Shown here: positions 23,937 through 39,800 of the stretch, piece after piece
How the letters are laid out: each line of letters opens with the position of its first letter
Position numbering within the stretch: position 1 is the first letter of the stretch
Source of the DNA: Dermanyssus gallinae
Taxonomy: Eukaryota; Arthropoda; Arachnida; Mesostigmata; Dermanyssidae
DNA: 64,000 bases
Assembly: GCA_003439945.1 (NCBI GenBank)
Contig: QVRM01000480.1
Span: forward strand, 27,177 to 91,176
Direction: 5' to 3'
Position numbers and translations under genes: made by a program
Notes under the pieces: generated by a model
Databases searched by the model: none
What the model was told of the DNA's origin: nothing
Seen by the model: only the letters and a program-made list of their open reading frames with translations

Positions 23937-26559
23937 TCCTCAGTTCATGGTGCCTATGATAGAAGCCACGTTCCCCCTACAGACGGCCAAAGACATCATC
24001 TGTCTCAAAAACATGGCCTCGCGTCGATCACCCGTAATATCTTCTATACGCTTTCCAATATCCTTCAGGATTTTTGCCGTGCCTGTACTAACGGGCCCAA
24101 GTGTCTGCAATGCAATGGGTACAAAGTGGTACCTCCTTGACAGCTCGAGATACTTTCCTCGTTTTTCAGAGTCCGCGCGTTCTGCAACCCATCCAGATTC
24201 AACTGCGCTGTGACGATGATACGACAAAGCCGCCGTGCATGAAACGGTTACATCCCATGCAAGGCTTTTACCATGTGACCATAGCGGAATGGTGACCCCG
24301 TCAGGTCGTAGCTTACTACTTCCATAAAGACCTTTCGGCTCGGGTGTGGATAATATCCCTTCTAAGGGCTCTTCTTACTATAGCGTTGAGTTCCGCTGAA
24401 AGTGTGTTGAGTCGCTAAAAAACGGCACGTTCTCTTGATGATGTAAGGCCATCCATGATATCCCTTGATGATTTCTCACTTTTACAAGCGTCGAGAAAAT
24501 GTTGGTTCACGTGCTCTTTCAGGGAGCCGGGGGCAAGTTGGCTCCTCATCGTCGCATCTGCCAACATGGTACTTTTCTTTAACACGATTGTTGCATCTTC
24601 ATTAACAAGTGATTCCGCTAGAGAGCCAAATTAAATCAATGATGCAGCATAGCACACTGCGGCGAGGTAGTCTCGTCGTAAGCAGCGAGGCCTTCGGTAT
24701 ATGTGAAGGTCGGGGATGCTCGCAACAAATAGTTAAATCTTGATGATCCAAGACTGTCCCTCCACAGACAATGGGCCGCCTGTGGGTGCATATTTGTGCA
24801 GCGTGGGCGGATTTTTACAAGAGCTTCTCGTTTTGACCGAAGAACCCGTGGGATTCCTTTACACATGACGGGAGCACCCAGAATATCTAGGTCCTCTTGT
24901 GTCGTGCAAATTATTCCGGGAAGTGCTTGCATGATCGTTTGAATAGATTTCTCTTGCTCTTGCGCATTGCCTCCTATCGCTGTAACCTCACACTTAGAGG
25001 CGTTAAGCGTTAGCCCTCCCGTTTCCTCGAACTGTAGTATGGTCTATACATCCTTCGCCACAACGTCCGCGGGACCACTTAGGATTGCATTATCCAGATA
25101 CCAGACGTTAAAGGGGCTCTGTAGACTTGACACCAGATCAGAAATGCCAAGACAAAACAGCGCTGGCCCTAGTGGGTCTCCCTGTTGGATACCGGTCCTA
25201 GACTATATGGTTACATCTGTATTCCAAGCAAGCATTGACGCACTTCTGTAGCCCTGCCACACCATCGGTAGAAGTCTTGGAGCCTTCTTTTGTACTTCAT
25301 CAAACATGTTATCTCGTCTTAATGTAATAAACGCATTTCGAAAGTCTGGTTTAACTAGCACTCTTGTCGGGCCCTCTGCCTGCAAAAAGCCACGCGTAGC
25401 ATGCACCGTGGCTTCTGCTCCTCCTCTAATGGCAACCCCAAATTGGTGAGGAGAGACCGCTGTCACAATGGTATTTTATTCAAAGCCAAGGCAATTTTAG
25501 AATCCATTCTTTGTAAGGCCAGTCCGCACGCAATAGTCTAATTGAGTTATCTTTTTTTCTAAGGGCGGTTAGGTTTGCACCAAAGAAAATCGGTAGACAG
25601 AATGACGGCAAGGTACCATTAAGTATTGTAGTCATAAAGGTACTCAGTTCTTTCAGTAGACGTTCAGAAGAGGGAATCGTCTGGTCGAGCAAGTCACGTA
25701 GATATCGAGGACGCAGACCATCCAAACCGGCTCCACTTGTGAATGGAAATGATTTAACGGCCTCATGGACCTGAAGTACGTCAATCTTACCAAGGTTTAA
25801 GGCGACCGGTTGTCAGAGCAGCTCTGTGCGCTCTTGGCAACCAGGTGGGGAACGTGGATATTTGGCCCACAGTTCGGATTCTGTGTGCGCGTCGTATGGT
25901 GCGATTATGTCTGATGTCAGCAGGGCTCGAGCGGCAGAACGGATAACACCCTCTGCTAATTTTATCTCTGCTTGGCGTATACTATTTTCATCCTCATTTA
26001 CGTGGCGTATCTTGTCGATGGTGCTGAGTGCAGTCGCGTCAGCCACATCTTGAAGAGTCCTATGATCTATTTCGGCTACATTATTCTTAATTAGTTTGGT
26101 CAGCATCACTTCTTGATCTTTCTAACGCGGGATGGCAAACATTAGCGATGAAAGCACCATGAGATAGTTCCAGCTCTTGAGGTCAAGCCTCGAGTTAAAC
26201 TTGCTTAATGCTTTGGTGTATGCTGCGGCGCAGCATTCTCTGGCTCCGCGGGGTATGACTCTGGCAAGTCTCAAATTCTTGCAAGCACTTGTTAGAATAC
26301 GTACTAATGAGGTCAAATCAGATTGAAGGTCAGAGTCTGAGGTAGAAGATATGAAATTACCCGGTCCCGGGCTATTGCCGATAGGTAGACTTCGAGGGGG
26401 AATCGGGGAGTGGAGGCGTTTTATATGGGCTATCAGTCCTTTGGAGGTTCTTACACAGCGACCGCACTGCGTGCAAACATATGGGGTCTGAGAAAGAGAA
26501 GCCGTTGTTTGGTCGTTATCGTTAAATTCACTGGTGTTGTGTGATTGTTGGCTGGTCAT
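23937..26559 (-). pseudogene. Family A copy 8 ORF2, with internal deletions
   Basis: The start is the ATG at 26,559 (MTSQQSHNTS; copy 5 starts MTSQPLRHS). The C2H2 finger is CTQCGRCVR...HIKRLH. The frame continues through VIPRGARECCAAAY to a stop at 26,122, then AEGVIRSAARALL and GLDGLRPRYLRDLL. RT motifs are PDFRNAFITLRRD (about 25,345), a GIQQGDPLGPALF segment (about 25,180) and a VWYLDNAI segment (about 25,100). The thumb is deleted after AYDE at about 24,670, and the knuckle region is deleted near 24,390. The RLE domain with WDVTVSC-like sequence and ...CRGNVASIIG ends at 23,940. Confidence 0.85.
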
Positions 26560-26820
26560 TTGAAACTATTGTTTAGATGGAATGATCAGCAGCTAGGAAG
26601 TGCTAGAAGCTCTGGATCCAGGCGTTTTATATGGGCTTTCAGTCCTTTGGAGGTTCTTACACAGCGACCGCACTGCGTGCAAACATATGGGGTCTGAGAA
26701 AGAGAAGCCGTTGTTTGGTCGTTATCGTTGAATTCACTGGTGTTGTGTGATTGTTGGCTGGTCATTTGAAACTATTGTTTAGAATGATCAGCAGCTAGGA
26801 AGTGCTAGAAGCTCTGGATC
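26415..26820. repeat. Tandem duplication of ~206 bp covering the ORF2 start and C2H2 finger
   Basis: 26,415-26,620 and 26,621-26,820 are nearly identical and both begin GGCGTTTTATATGGGCT. The second unit lacks 4 bp (ATGG). Each carries the ORF2 ATG and most of the zinc finger coding sequence, so the copy has two ORF2 beginnings, of which only the first (lower-coordinate) unit continues into the ORF. Confidence 0.9.
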
Positions 26821-26999
26821 TTCAGTACCGTCTACAACAGCCTTCATAAAAGCGATACCAAGACTCGAGATATGATAACACGCCTTTGATAATTGGGTTC
26901 TCGTTGAGCCATGTTGAAAGCATGGGTTACATTTTCTTTCAGATTCTTAAGATCGCGGTGACTATATGAGAAGAATTACTTGTCGAACTCTTTTTCTTT

Positions 27000-28475
27000 T
27001 CTGTCTGTGATTTTGCAGGCATCCTCTGCGAGGTCTGTTTTTTCGTTTCAGCAGCCTGCTTTACAGAGTACTGTCTCGCCATCTTTTTGCAAAACCTGCG
27101 TGAGTTTTTGTGTGGCTGGTCGGACCACATCCACGTAGGAAGCCTGTTTTTTGACAGTCTCAGAACTGACGTTGTGTGACTCCTTTATCAGTGATGGAAA
27201 ATCACCTGATACAGGAAGACGCGCAGAGACCTTTGCGTAGAGTTTGACTCGTTCGGCTTCTCTGTATACTTTCCTAACCCCGCAACTGTTGTCATTGGAT
27301 GCGTGGGCACCTCCGCAGTTGACGCAGCGAGCGTTATTTTGACATTCCCACATCTCGTGTCCGGCGCAACCGCATTTCCTACTGGAGGGATCATTTCGTT
27401 TTTGACACTCTGAGGCTTTGTGCCCATACTTATGGCATCGTAAGCACTGCAGGGGGGACCCTGCGCACAATGTGACCTTGTAGTTCTCTCCGGCCATATG
27501 CACTTCCGAGACAGGCATGGTGTCAAAGCGGAGTCGGACTCTGGATGAATTTTTCCAGGTTTTTGTTGCGTTTCCGTTATCATTCCGCGTCGCGACGGCA
27601 TATACTTCTCGTTTGACTGCGTCGACGCCTTGATCTTTAAGACTTTCCAAAATATCATAATCGGTGAACTGAGGGTTAACTCCATAGATTCGACCCCAAA
27701 ATGCGGATATATCTGGACATTTTATACTCACACCACATACTTTATTCAGCCCCTTTGCCGTTAGCATCTGGCTTGGGTCTTTTAAGCGAATCGCCAGTTT
27801 CCCTTGCGTCGTAGTACGGGCGTTAGCACCCGGCACAGACTTTCTGAGCTCTACGGCTATCTTAAAAACACCAAGAGATCTTAGTGCTTCAGGGTTATCT
27901 GGGCAGTGGAACAATAGTTCCAGCTGGGTCTCCGTAGAAGCAGCCTTTCTTACATTCTGAGTAACTGCAGTTTTCTTAGCTACTTTTTTGCAGCGGTTTT
28001 CACTGCCTTCTCTTGACGGGTTGGAACTTGGCTCCAGCCTTCGTCATCTTCAGAATCGTGAGACGTAGCGCTAATTGTTTCACACGGCTCACCGTCACAC
28101 TTACTCTTTCCTCCGATCGGGTCATTGCCCGTCGCCCTCTCCATCCTCTCGGATAGCCTGGCTTCTTGGCGCCGACGTTGTCTTACTGCTGCCGTCTCCC
28201 TCGTCGACCTGTGACACTTAATGATGTATGATTCTCCTCACCTGCTCGTCTGCACACACGCGGCATGACTGCGGCGAATAATCGTTACCGCTCAAATAGG
28301 TAGCGGGCGACCCTTGCCGAGGCGTATATGGAGACACCGGACGTGAGTCGTTAGTAACCAAGCAGACAGCCGGAGACAATGCACAACCACGTGATACATC
28401 TGAGGCGTGGGCAGCGGTTTCCACTACATGATCTTCGTCGCAATCCACTTGTTCGCCTTTCAAAGACGTCTCCAC
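27000..28475 (-). pseudogene. Family A copy 8 ORF1: gag-like protein with CCHC zinc knuckles
   Basis: The open part 27,914-27,048 has 288 codons. It contains FKIAVELRKSVPGANA, SAFWGRIYGVNPQF, VRLRFDTMPVSEVHM and a triple zinc-knuckle block: CLRCHKYGHKASEC (CX2CX4HX4C), a shortened KCGCAGHEMWEC, and CVNCGGAHASNDNSC (CX2CX4HX6C). It ends with GDFPSLI and a C-terminal KDGETVLC segment. The N-terminal part (28,475-27,915) is Ser/Lys-rich and out of frame in places. The protein should bind the element RNA and form particles, as LINE gag-like ORF1 proteins do. It aligns along its length with copy 5 ORF1. Confidence 0.85.
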
Positions 28476-28688
28476 GACGACTGTTCTCTAGTTCGCACGC
28501 CTAGTTGCGATCACTGAGTCTAGGAGAGTCTTGTAGACACTTTACACCGATCACAGCACTGTATTTGTAATAAAATTTATAATAAAAATATATTTATATA
28601 TTTATAATACTGTATTTATAATAAAAATCGCACAATTTTTGGCACCTCGATCCGAACGTGACTACTCCCGGCAGCCACGAGCAGACGG

Positions 28689-31783
<3,095 letters not shown>

Positions 31784-31786
31784 CAT

Positions 31787-33200
31787 TCAGGAGAATTCTG
31801 CACGCTGTTTGCACGCCCCTTCCGAAACGCCCCTTCCGAAATCCATGTTGTTCTTCAGGTATAACGTTCGTGGCCTCCAAAAAGACGCCTTTAGTCTTTT
31901 CGTGATCAAGCACGCCATTGTGTTGGGAGAAGCCCTATCTTCAGGCATTTGTTGAACAATGCCGTCCAACACGGAGCGAGTACAAACGAGCTTCTAAGGC
32001 GCTTATTCCGACGCCGTTCGGCCCTGATCATTTGTTGTTGCACAGTCCTTGAAAGGCCTGCAGAACTTCCATGACGGTAAAGTCCTTCTCAAGTTCGCTC
32101 TGATAGTTGTCGTTTCCTCGTCCCAAACAGCAGCGAACAATGGTGATTCGCGTGGGATCGTGTCGCCTAATGCAAACATTTCGATAAAATGTCCGACGAG
32201 GGTGACATAGCTAATAGGACAGGAGGTCTGCCCACCGCGTGTTAGCCACTTGTATGGAGCTCTTGTGAGGAAGATAGCCTCCTGCTGTTCGAGATATAGT
32301 TTCTTCTGTTGAGTGTATGTCTTCCGGCAGATCGTTCGAAAACATCAAGTGGCTTAACGGCAGATTGCAGCTCTGTCAACAAATTGAGGGTCTTCTGTGT
32401 TGCTCGAGCAACGTGACAGTCGTGGTTGAACCAAGGGCGATGTTTCTTCTTCCTGGGGGAGCAATTAGACGATTGAAGGACCTCCACAAGGCGATCAGCA
32501 TACTGCTCGACGTTAATGATATCAGGAATCAGTACGACCTCATGCGAACGTTTCAGTAGAGCAACGTCCAGATTGCGGGCTCAAGGCACTCGTCCGGAGG
32601 CTCTTGACTTGTCGTCATGTACCTTGAAATCTAGCGCAGTGGGATATGTGCTCGAATAAAGCCGCCTTTACTCAATGAATTCCATTTTTTAATATAATTT
32701 ACTCTGTCCTCGCTTAAGCTGACTGCAAATAAATCGATGACAGAGCTCCCCGAGTGGTTGAGGCAGGTCGGACATGACGCTGGGGTAACTATCCAGCAAC
32801 CATAGTTAGGTAGGGTATCACGTAAGGTTGTCGCGCAACTGGAGGAGGGACAATCAAGACGATCAAAGGGGCAGCAGACGGACCGTGGCCTGAACGCCGC
32901 CGACCAACTTTTCAACGAGTGCGAGGGTAGGTTCCAAGTCCGCAGGCCTTGCGTAGGCCGCTATGAATCGAAAGCGGAAGCCTCGTAGGGCCACGAGGTT
33001 GTCTTCGACAAGGCAGGGGGTGAAGAACCCCACTTTATGGTTGTACAGCACGGACACTTCACTGCTGGGTCGTCCGTGGCCAGCACTCTTCTGAGCCATG
33101 CAGTAGATGGCGTAGAAACCTGGGTAATCAAAAAGCGCGGTTGTCCACGTCTCCGTCAGAACCAGAATATCCACAGCATCCAGAGCCAATGGTGCAAGCA
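31787..33200 (-). mobile_element. APE-type LINE fragment (endonuclease, linker and RT start)
   Basis: In sense order, MALDAVDILVLTETWT (33,189) gives the APE catalytic Glu. A decayed endonuclease region follows, with EDRVNYIKKW-like linker sequence near 32,680. A HRPWFNHDCHVAR segment (about 32,440) is typical between endonuclease and RT in CR1/Jockey-group ORF2. The RT N-terminus EEQHGFRKGR is at about 31,855. The sequence then runs into the (TTA)n tract, so the catalytic RT core is absent. There are several frameshifts. 33,200-33,970 contains short unassigned ORFs and no motif I recognise. Confidence 0.7.
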
Positions 33201-33973
33201 GCGCTACGGTTGCAGCGCCCTCGCAAATTCACTGTACTATCTTTAGCAACGGCCACGGCTTTTGCTTCAATCCCTGCTCCGGTGACGGTCGGTGGGTTCC
33301 CTTCGATCGTTGGAGACGCTGCGTCTAGTAGCGCGTTGCTAGGATACAGCCGATAGGGCTTGGCTCAGAAAATCCAGGATTGTCGTAGATGCCGGAAACT
33401 GGTACCAATTCTTCGGGCCTGACCGATCAGTCCCGAAGCCCGACATGGTGCGGCGCGGGTTGATCAATCTCGGTGTTCCTTGAACATGGGCACGACCGAA
33501 AAACCTGACCTTGCTGTTTGACCTGGCATGCTTGACCGGGAGCCGGGGGACCTGACCCTCGTTGCACTGAAACGTCGCTACCGGATTCGGTTGGGGCGCG
33601 GAGTTCTAGTTTTCTTTTTTTGGCTTCCAGAGTATCACTACTAAAAAACGCTTGATCCGTCTGGCAATGTTATACGCAATCTTTTGGCGATTTCCCTTTT
33701 GTACGACTATCGGCCGCTTTCAACCACTTGTCGTTGGGTGACAGTGAGAGGAAGTACTGAAAAGAGCGCATTGTCTTGCACAGCTTTAGCCGCAAGCATA
33801 TCGTTGGCCACCTTACAGCCCTGTCCAAATAGAGGTACGGACAGGAGAGGAGTTCAGACCCCGGGCGAGAGATGTGCACTTTTGCAGCCAATGCTTCAAC
33901 CGCTGCCACAAACTTATTTTTTTTCGAAATTGATACATTCGTAGTATCCCGCTTGCAGGAAAATCGACACTGC

Positions 33974-33992
33974 ATTATTATTATTATTATTT
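33974..33992. repeat. Short (TTA)n and T-run at the 5' edge of a family B element
   Basis: About five TTA units, then a T-run, directly before family B gag sequence. Confidence 0.85.
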
Positions 33993-34013
33993 TTTTTTTT
34001 TCCTGATTGTCCT

Positions 34014-34728
34014 ATGAAGGCCCCTCGTTGTAGACGATGCGGGTCTAGTAACCATTTGCGAAAGGATTGCAAAGACGCAGCGCGATGCTGCCTATGTAAG
34101 GGCGGCCATGAGGCTACCTGGGGACCGTGTCCTCATCGCCTAAATCGCATGGAACTTCTTAAGAAATCTTCTATTCGCGTAATTCAGCAAAACACGGATA
34201 CCGCGCCAGTTAAACTCTGTGCTACAATCGCAGAGATTCAACCGTCAGAATCATTTAGCAGACGCAGTTTCGCTGCGGTTGTACAGAATGGGATCAAGGT
34301 ACCGCACAAAACAAGCGTTTTGCCAGCCGAAGTCAAAATTGGGCCAGCAGCACCAGTCTCTACGGCGGCCAGTACCACAAGCGATACGGCACATGGCCAT
34401 AGCCTAGACGCAATGGTCATGGCGGTATCCGCAAAGGTCATCCCTCAAATAATCGACGCAACCATGGTGCAAATTAGAGAGGATCATCGAAAAGGTGGTT
34501 TCATCCGTCCTTCCAGGGCTGCTCGGCACACATGAGTTGCTGGCTAAATTTTCGGCGTCTTCTGCGAAGCCGCTAGCCTCCAATCTACGCCAACAATTGG
34601 AGAAGGCCACTAATGCTGTACTCAACGCGAGTCCGCCAGCGCCGCTGCGTTCGGCGGAGTCCAGTGCGAGGACTCAAACCTCGACTGGAGAGCCTGAGGG
34701 GACAAACTCGCAACCATCATCATGTTAA
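34014..34728 (+). pseudogene. Family B ORF1 remnant: gag-like zinc-knuckle protein
   Basis: The frame 34,014-34,535 opens within a zinc-knuckle block: CRRCGSSNHLRKDC (CX2CX4HX4C) and CCLCKGGHEATWGPC. It continues with Ser/Thr/Ala-rich sequence containing KSSIRVIQQN, which has no known fold I can name. The open part 34,495-34,728 in another frame continues the tail and stops at TAA. CCHC knuckles bind RNA in gag and LINE ORF1 proteins. The two knuckles and the position upstream of an RLE ORF2 make family B a second two-ORF RLE family. The N-terminal half is missing. Confidence 0.7.
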
Positions 34729-34929
34729 ATGGTCAATCAGATAAAGGGCGCTGGCTTACTTTATCCGTTTAACCACAAGCAACAGCTCACACTGACGCCA
34801 CGCCGACACATTCTTCAAATCGCTTCTTCGTCACCAACACAGACTCTCAAGCAAACCCGCCAGGAAATAGCTTTCCAACGTACATTTCTAAGGCTGCCGC
34901 TATCAACTCCAAAGTAAAGATGATCGTGC

Positions 34930-36838
34930 ATTCCCCGAAGTTTAAAAGAAAATTTTGCCGTCGAACTGTCAAAAACTATCAACGAGGTGTGTTCGGTGGC
35001 CAGCCAGCACAGTTGGGAACGGCTGATAGAATTTCCAACAATGATGTTTAGTATACCGGTGAAAAAGGAGAAAGGGCGCACGCTCACCTCGGTTCTACGA
35101 GGAAATTTACTTAGATTTCGCAGAGGCGCACGCCTGGAAGAGAATTCTCACGTAACCAGTGGACGACCCGCCAGGATGATAGCAACCCCCTGTGCAAGCG
35201 TTACGTCACTTCGTTATTCTAGCAGCCAACGAGCGACTTCCAGATTTCACGCTATCCACTTTTTACGGCGCAACATTAATCGCTCTACGAAAAAAGGACG
35301 GTGGTATTCGGCCAATCGCCGTGGGGCTTACCCTGCGTCAACTGGTCGGTAAGATTTTAATGAAGAAAGCTATGACGGCTATTCTCGAGCTAGTGGCTCC
35401 CATGCAACTAGGGTGCGGGATAAATGGAGGAGCCGAAGCGACTGTGCATGCGGTCGCCGCTTTTATCAAATCGAACACAGGGCTAGGAAAAGCTTTAGTC
35501 AAGCTCAACTTTCAAAACGCCTTTAACATGCTTCGTCGAGATCACTTACTCAATGCTCTAAAAAGATCGACACCCGCTATTTACCCAGCTGTATACCAAA
35601 TGTATAGACTGCCCACTAATCTTCTGTGGCAAGGTGAGACGCTCAAGTCGATGTGTGGGGTACAACAAGGCGACCCGTGTGGGCCAGCCCTTTTCTGTAT
35701 TGCTATCGCGGAACTACAGGCGAAGCTTCGATCGGAGTTTCGACCGTGGTATCTTGATGACGCAACGCTGGCAGGTGACCTGGTAACCATCCAGGCAGAC
35801 ATCGAGACTGTTCAGGAATTTCAAGCGTGCTCCGGCTTAACACTCAACGCAAATAAATGCGAGCTCTTTCTACTGTCAGAGGAGCACCGCGACGAGCCTA
35901 TTTCAAGCTTGCGGGGTATACTGCCCGACATTCGATTAGCAGTCGATGACAGTATCGAGCTTCTGGAAGCCCCCCTTACCGATGCGGCGCTGGAGGGTGT
36001 ACTGCGCAGAAACTTGTTGAAGTTAGCCGATGGTGCAGCAGACTTCAAACCCTAAATGCCACCCGGCGTTATACCTCTTGCGACAAAGTCTTTCCACTCC
36101 TCGCTTGACGTACTTTTTGCGTTTTTCACCTTCTTTTAAAAGGACCGACCTTCTCGACAAGTTCGACGAAATTCTGCGTACGGGACTACAACGGCTACTC
36201 AACGTTCACCTGGAATCTGCCTCCTGGGCTCAGGCATCACTTCCTGTGAGCGCGGGGGGCTTAGGGATTCGCCGTGCTAGGGATTTATCATTATCGTGCT
36301 ACTTGGGATCCTTGACAACATTTAAGGATTTAATACTTTTGATTGGAGTTGAAAATACCCCCGCTCAGCTGGCCAGGGCCCCCGCTGAGTCCCTGGAGAA
36401 GTTTCGAGTTTGCTGGGGAGAGCCCCGCAAGCAAAAAACCCAGGGAGCACTGGATCACTTGGTGGTAAAAAAGAGGCAAGACGCGCTTCTAGCACAAACC
36501 CTAGACTTAAAAGGAAAAGCTTGCCTAAAGGCCTGTTTTGATCCAATCAGCGAAAAGTGGCTGCAGGCCCTCCCTCCGTCGCAACTGGGGACGATGCTGG
36601 ACAATAACACACTCCGCATCGTCTCGGGTCTGCGACTTGGGGAGGCTGTCTGCGCAGAGCACGTCTGCAACCTGTGTCGGTCCAAAGTTAACCGCTACAG
36701 CGGAACATGCGCTGTCCTGCCGAATCAGTGCCGGTCGCCATTCAAGGCATTTCGCCATCAACGATGTCGTACACCGTGCTCTGCAGAGCGCCCAGATTCC
36801 TTCAATGAAAGAGCCCCTCGGTATGTGCGCCAACGGCC
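34930..36838 (+). pseudogene. Family B ORF2: reverse transcriptase and zinc-knuckle region
   Basis: The RT is well preserved in the frame 35,192-36,055. It has FYGATLIALRKKDGGIRPIAVG, MQLGCGINGGAEATVHA, LVKLNFQNAFNMLRRD (catalytic Asp replaced by Asn), GVQQGDPCGPALF and WYLDDATLAG. The next frame (36,030-36,861) gives the thumb (HPALYLLRQSLSTPRLTYFLRFSPSF), LPVSAGGLGIRRARDLSLSCYL, WLQALPPSQLGTMLDN and knuckle cysteines CNLC. Near the end, SRHFAINDVVHRALQSAQIPS leads up to the R1-like insertion. There is a frameshift near 36,050. The RLE catalytic motifs lie beyond the break. Confidence 0.85.
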
Positions 36839-39800
36839 TTTTTTTTTTTTTTTTTTTGTAGAGGTGGAAAATGCTTTACGCACACCCTCCAATGTTAATG
36901 AAGGGTAGTGTGGGACTAAACGCCGGGGAAGAGTATAATACTCAATCCAATCCGCGCGTTCTACCCTCTAAAAACCACCTCTCTCACCCTCTTTTGGTTC
37001 GGAATTGTGAACCATTACATCGAGACCAGAAGAGGGGAGTCCCGTGCTGCGACCCTCTCCTTAGTCTACGAGTATGTACCGAGCAGAGAGTGGTCGGGAG
37101 TAGACACTAGAGGCCTAGTGTTGAATCGCGATCTGCGGCGATCTTCCGGCAACATTTTTCGCGCATAAGCCCGTCTAAGTATTGGATCCCGGCGTGCCAG
37201 TCCGTTGTCGACTTGAGCATGTTGGCCACGATGGTCGTAGTCGGGCTACCTTTGTGGACATAGGAGGAGCCCGTGCGGTAGGCCGCAAGGGCCTCGCAGT
37301 CCTCTACGGTGTGCGCCGCGCCGTCGGGTGCGCCTGTGGTGCAGAGAACGCAGATATCTGTATTCGCCTTGCCCATCCGGAAAAGGTACGACTGGAATTG
37401 TCCATGCCCTGTGAGCACTTGCACGGAGTGATATGTAAGTGTTTCCTTAAGCTTATACCAGGTTATGAGGTCTGTAATTAGGCTTCTTGTCCAGGCCCCT
37501 CTGGTATCCCCAGCTGGTGGGTTCGACCACGTGCCCGCCCATGTGACCAGGGAGTGCTCCTGTGCTTGGGTCCATGAAGTGTCGCCGTCCTTCTTCCGCT
37601 TGCTTCTTTCTTCAGCAAGTATGTCCCAAGGGATCTGGCAGACGAGCGCCAACAGGACGTCCGTCGAGACAGTCCGGTAGGCCCGCGTGACCCGGATGGC
37701 CATCGCTCTTTGAAAGCTTCGTATCATGCGCCGTGCCTTTGCGGTCTGCAGCGCCATACCAGCCCATATGGGCGCGGCATACAGAGCGATGGCCTCTGCC
37801 ACGGCCGCTAGGAGCAGCCGCTTAGCGTGCGTTGCGCCCCCTCGCGAGGAAGGATGCGTGCAAGGTTGGTGGAGACCTTTGCGACCTTCTGGATGATGCT
37901 CTGGATGTGTGGCAGGCCGGTGAGACCTGTGTCCAGCGTTACGCCTAGGTACTTTGCCTCCCGTTTGATAGTCAGGCGGTGTCTTGCAAGTTCTAACCAT
38001 GCTTGCCTAGTACGACGGCGGCCGGTTAGGTAGATAACCTCGGTCTTCTGGAGGGCCAGCTCCAGGTAATTGTCGACCGTCCACTTCTCTATTCTGAAAA
38101 GAGCCGTGTTCGCTCACGCCTCAAGCACCGCCTCCGTTTTCGCGGTGACCACCAGCGCCAGATCGTCGGCGTGGGCGATTATGTCCACCCCGTCAGGCAG
38201 GTCGTCTAACCGCAGGACTCCGTCGTATGCTATATTCCAGAGGATCGGCCCGAGCACTGAGCCTTGCGGGACGCCCGCCGTGACAGGGTGGACCTCACCG
38301 TTGGCCGAAAGTGAACGCGCGTCAAGATACGAGGAAATAATCCGTCACATGTAGGGGGATATGCCTCTCTGTTCAAGGGTGTCCATTATTACTTGCCAAT
38401 TCGCTGTATTAAACGCGTTTCGCACGTCAAGCAGGATAAGTAAAACGTAATTGCGAGTCCTAAGTCTCCGTTGTTGTTCTGTGTAGGCAACCTGGAGCAC
38501 TCGTTCGACGGCATCGAGGGTCGATCGGCTCTTGCGAAAGCCGTATTGGTTTTCCGACAGAGCGGCTTTCTCTTCGATCTCTTTGTTCAGGCGTCTGACC
38601 AGCACATTCTCGAAGAGTTTGCTGATTGTGTTGAGTAGGCATATGGGGCGGTGGGTCGAAGATGATCCCGCTGCTGCGTTCGGTTTCGGTATAAGAGTCA
38701 AGTGAGCGCGCTTCCACTGGGATGGAAAACGACCGTCCTGAAGTAAGCGTGTAAAAAGCCGAGCGAGAGTTTTTGGATGGTTCTGCGCCAAGATTTTTAT
38801 GACCCCTGGGGGAACCCCGTCCGGCCCAGGTGCCTTTCCAGTTGCGAGGCGTTCCGCGGCATGTACCACTTCCTCGGAGTTTACTTCTGGGATCTGATCA
38901 GGGTCTACCTCGATGTTGACGGGGGGGCGGGCTGGCTGCCGGGGAAAGAGGGCGGTGACTAGGTTTCGTACTTGCTCTGTGGGGAGCGGGGGGGCGGCTT
39001 ACGGAGCTTTCCCACCACCGTGCGGTACGGAATGCTCCAGACGTCTGACTCCTTCACTCGTGTCCTCGTTGACGGCGTTTCGCCAACCACGACCGCGCCC
39101 GAGTCATGATGCGGTTCGCGCGCACGCAGGCTGCGCGGGCGGTCCCGATTTCTAGGCTCTACCAGTGTTTAGCGGAGGCTCTCCTTGTACCTCCTTGTCT
39201 GGCCGGACCGCCGGCCGCACGACATGCTATTGTAATGATCGCCGTTAGATCGTTCTCGTCGAGCGGCGTATCGCCAATGCGAGTGAGCCGTCTTTTAAAA
39301 GTGTCTACTAATAGTTCCTTATTGATGTGTCGCATTTGCCAGTATCGGCGGTCCGGCAGACGCGGGTAATGTCTATTTTGCGGCGGTATCTGAAAGGTGA
39401 TGTAGCGGTGGTCGCTGAGACTCTCCTCCGCCTCCTGTACCACCCAGTCCTGGATGTTGGCTATCGCAGCCGAGTCCGCTAGCGTCAGATCAAGGAAAGA
39501 TATCTGGCCGCGACGCGCAAACGTCGGCACATCGCTGTTATTGGCAAGTGCCAAGCTCCGGTCCGACAGCCAGTCCAGTAGGTCTGTCCTCGGTCCGTGT
39601 TGCGGCGACTGCCCCACGCGACGTGTAGTGCGTTGAAGTCGCCTGCGACTAACAATTAATGGCCAGGGTAGCGATAAAGGTCAATCGTTGCGCTAATGTC
39701 GTCTAAAAACTTGTTAAAATCTTTTGCCGTCTGCAACTGTATATTACACAGTTAAGATCTGGCAGATAAGCCCATGAGAATCCGTTCCCCTGGCCGTGGC

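Larger units (their letters stand above)
21325..25449. repeat. Tandem duplication of ~2.0 kb (units 21,325-23,344 and 23,345-25,449)
   Basis: Both units start at GTTTCAAATACGGC. They share ORF1 5' sequence, a 5' region, a TTA tract and the 3' half of a family A element up to the RT segment ending at about 23,344 and 25,449. At the junction CTTGGTG joins TTTCAAATAC, with only 1-2 bp of shared sequence. The two units share the same internal RT deletion (TSPQCAM), so the deletion came first. They differ in TTA tract length: about 13 bp in the first and about 80 bp in the second. Confidence 0.9.
33993..36838 (+). mobile_element. Family B RLE retrotransposon with gag-like ORF1, interrupted at 36,838
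   Basis: This plus-strand element has a gag-like ORF1 (34,014 to about 34,728) and an ORF2 RT/zinc-knuckle region (about 34,930-36,838). The 5' edge is a TTA/T-run and lies inside ORF1, so it is 5'-truncated. The 3' part stops where a minus-strand R1-like LINE begins with its poly(A) (a T-run at 36,839). Family B RLE sequence appears again beyond that LINE, at about 40,080-40,600. The pre-RT region present in sibling families is mostly deleted here, near 35,170. Confidence 0.8.
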
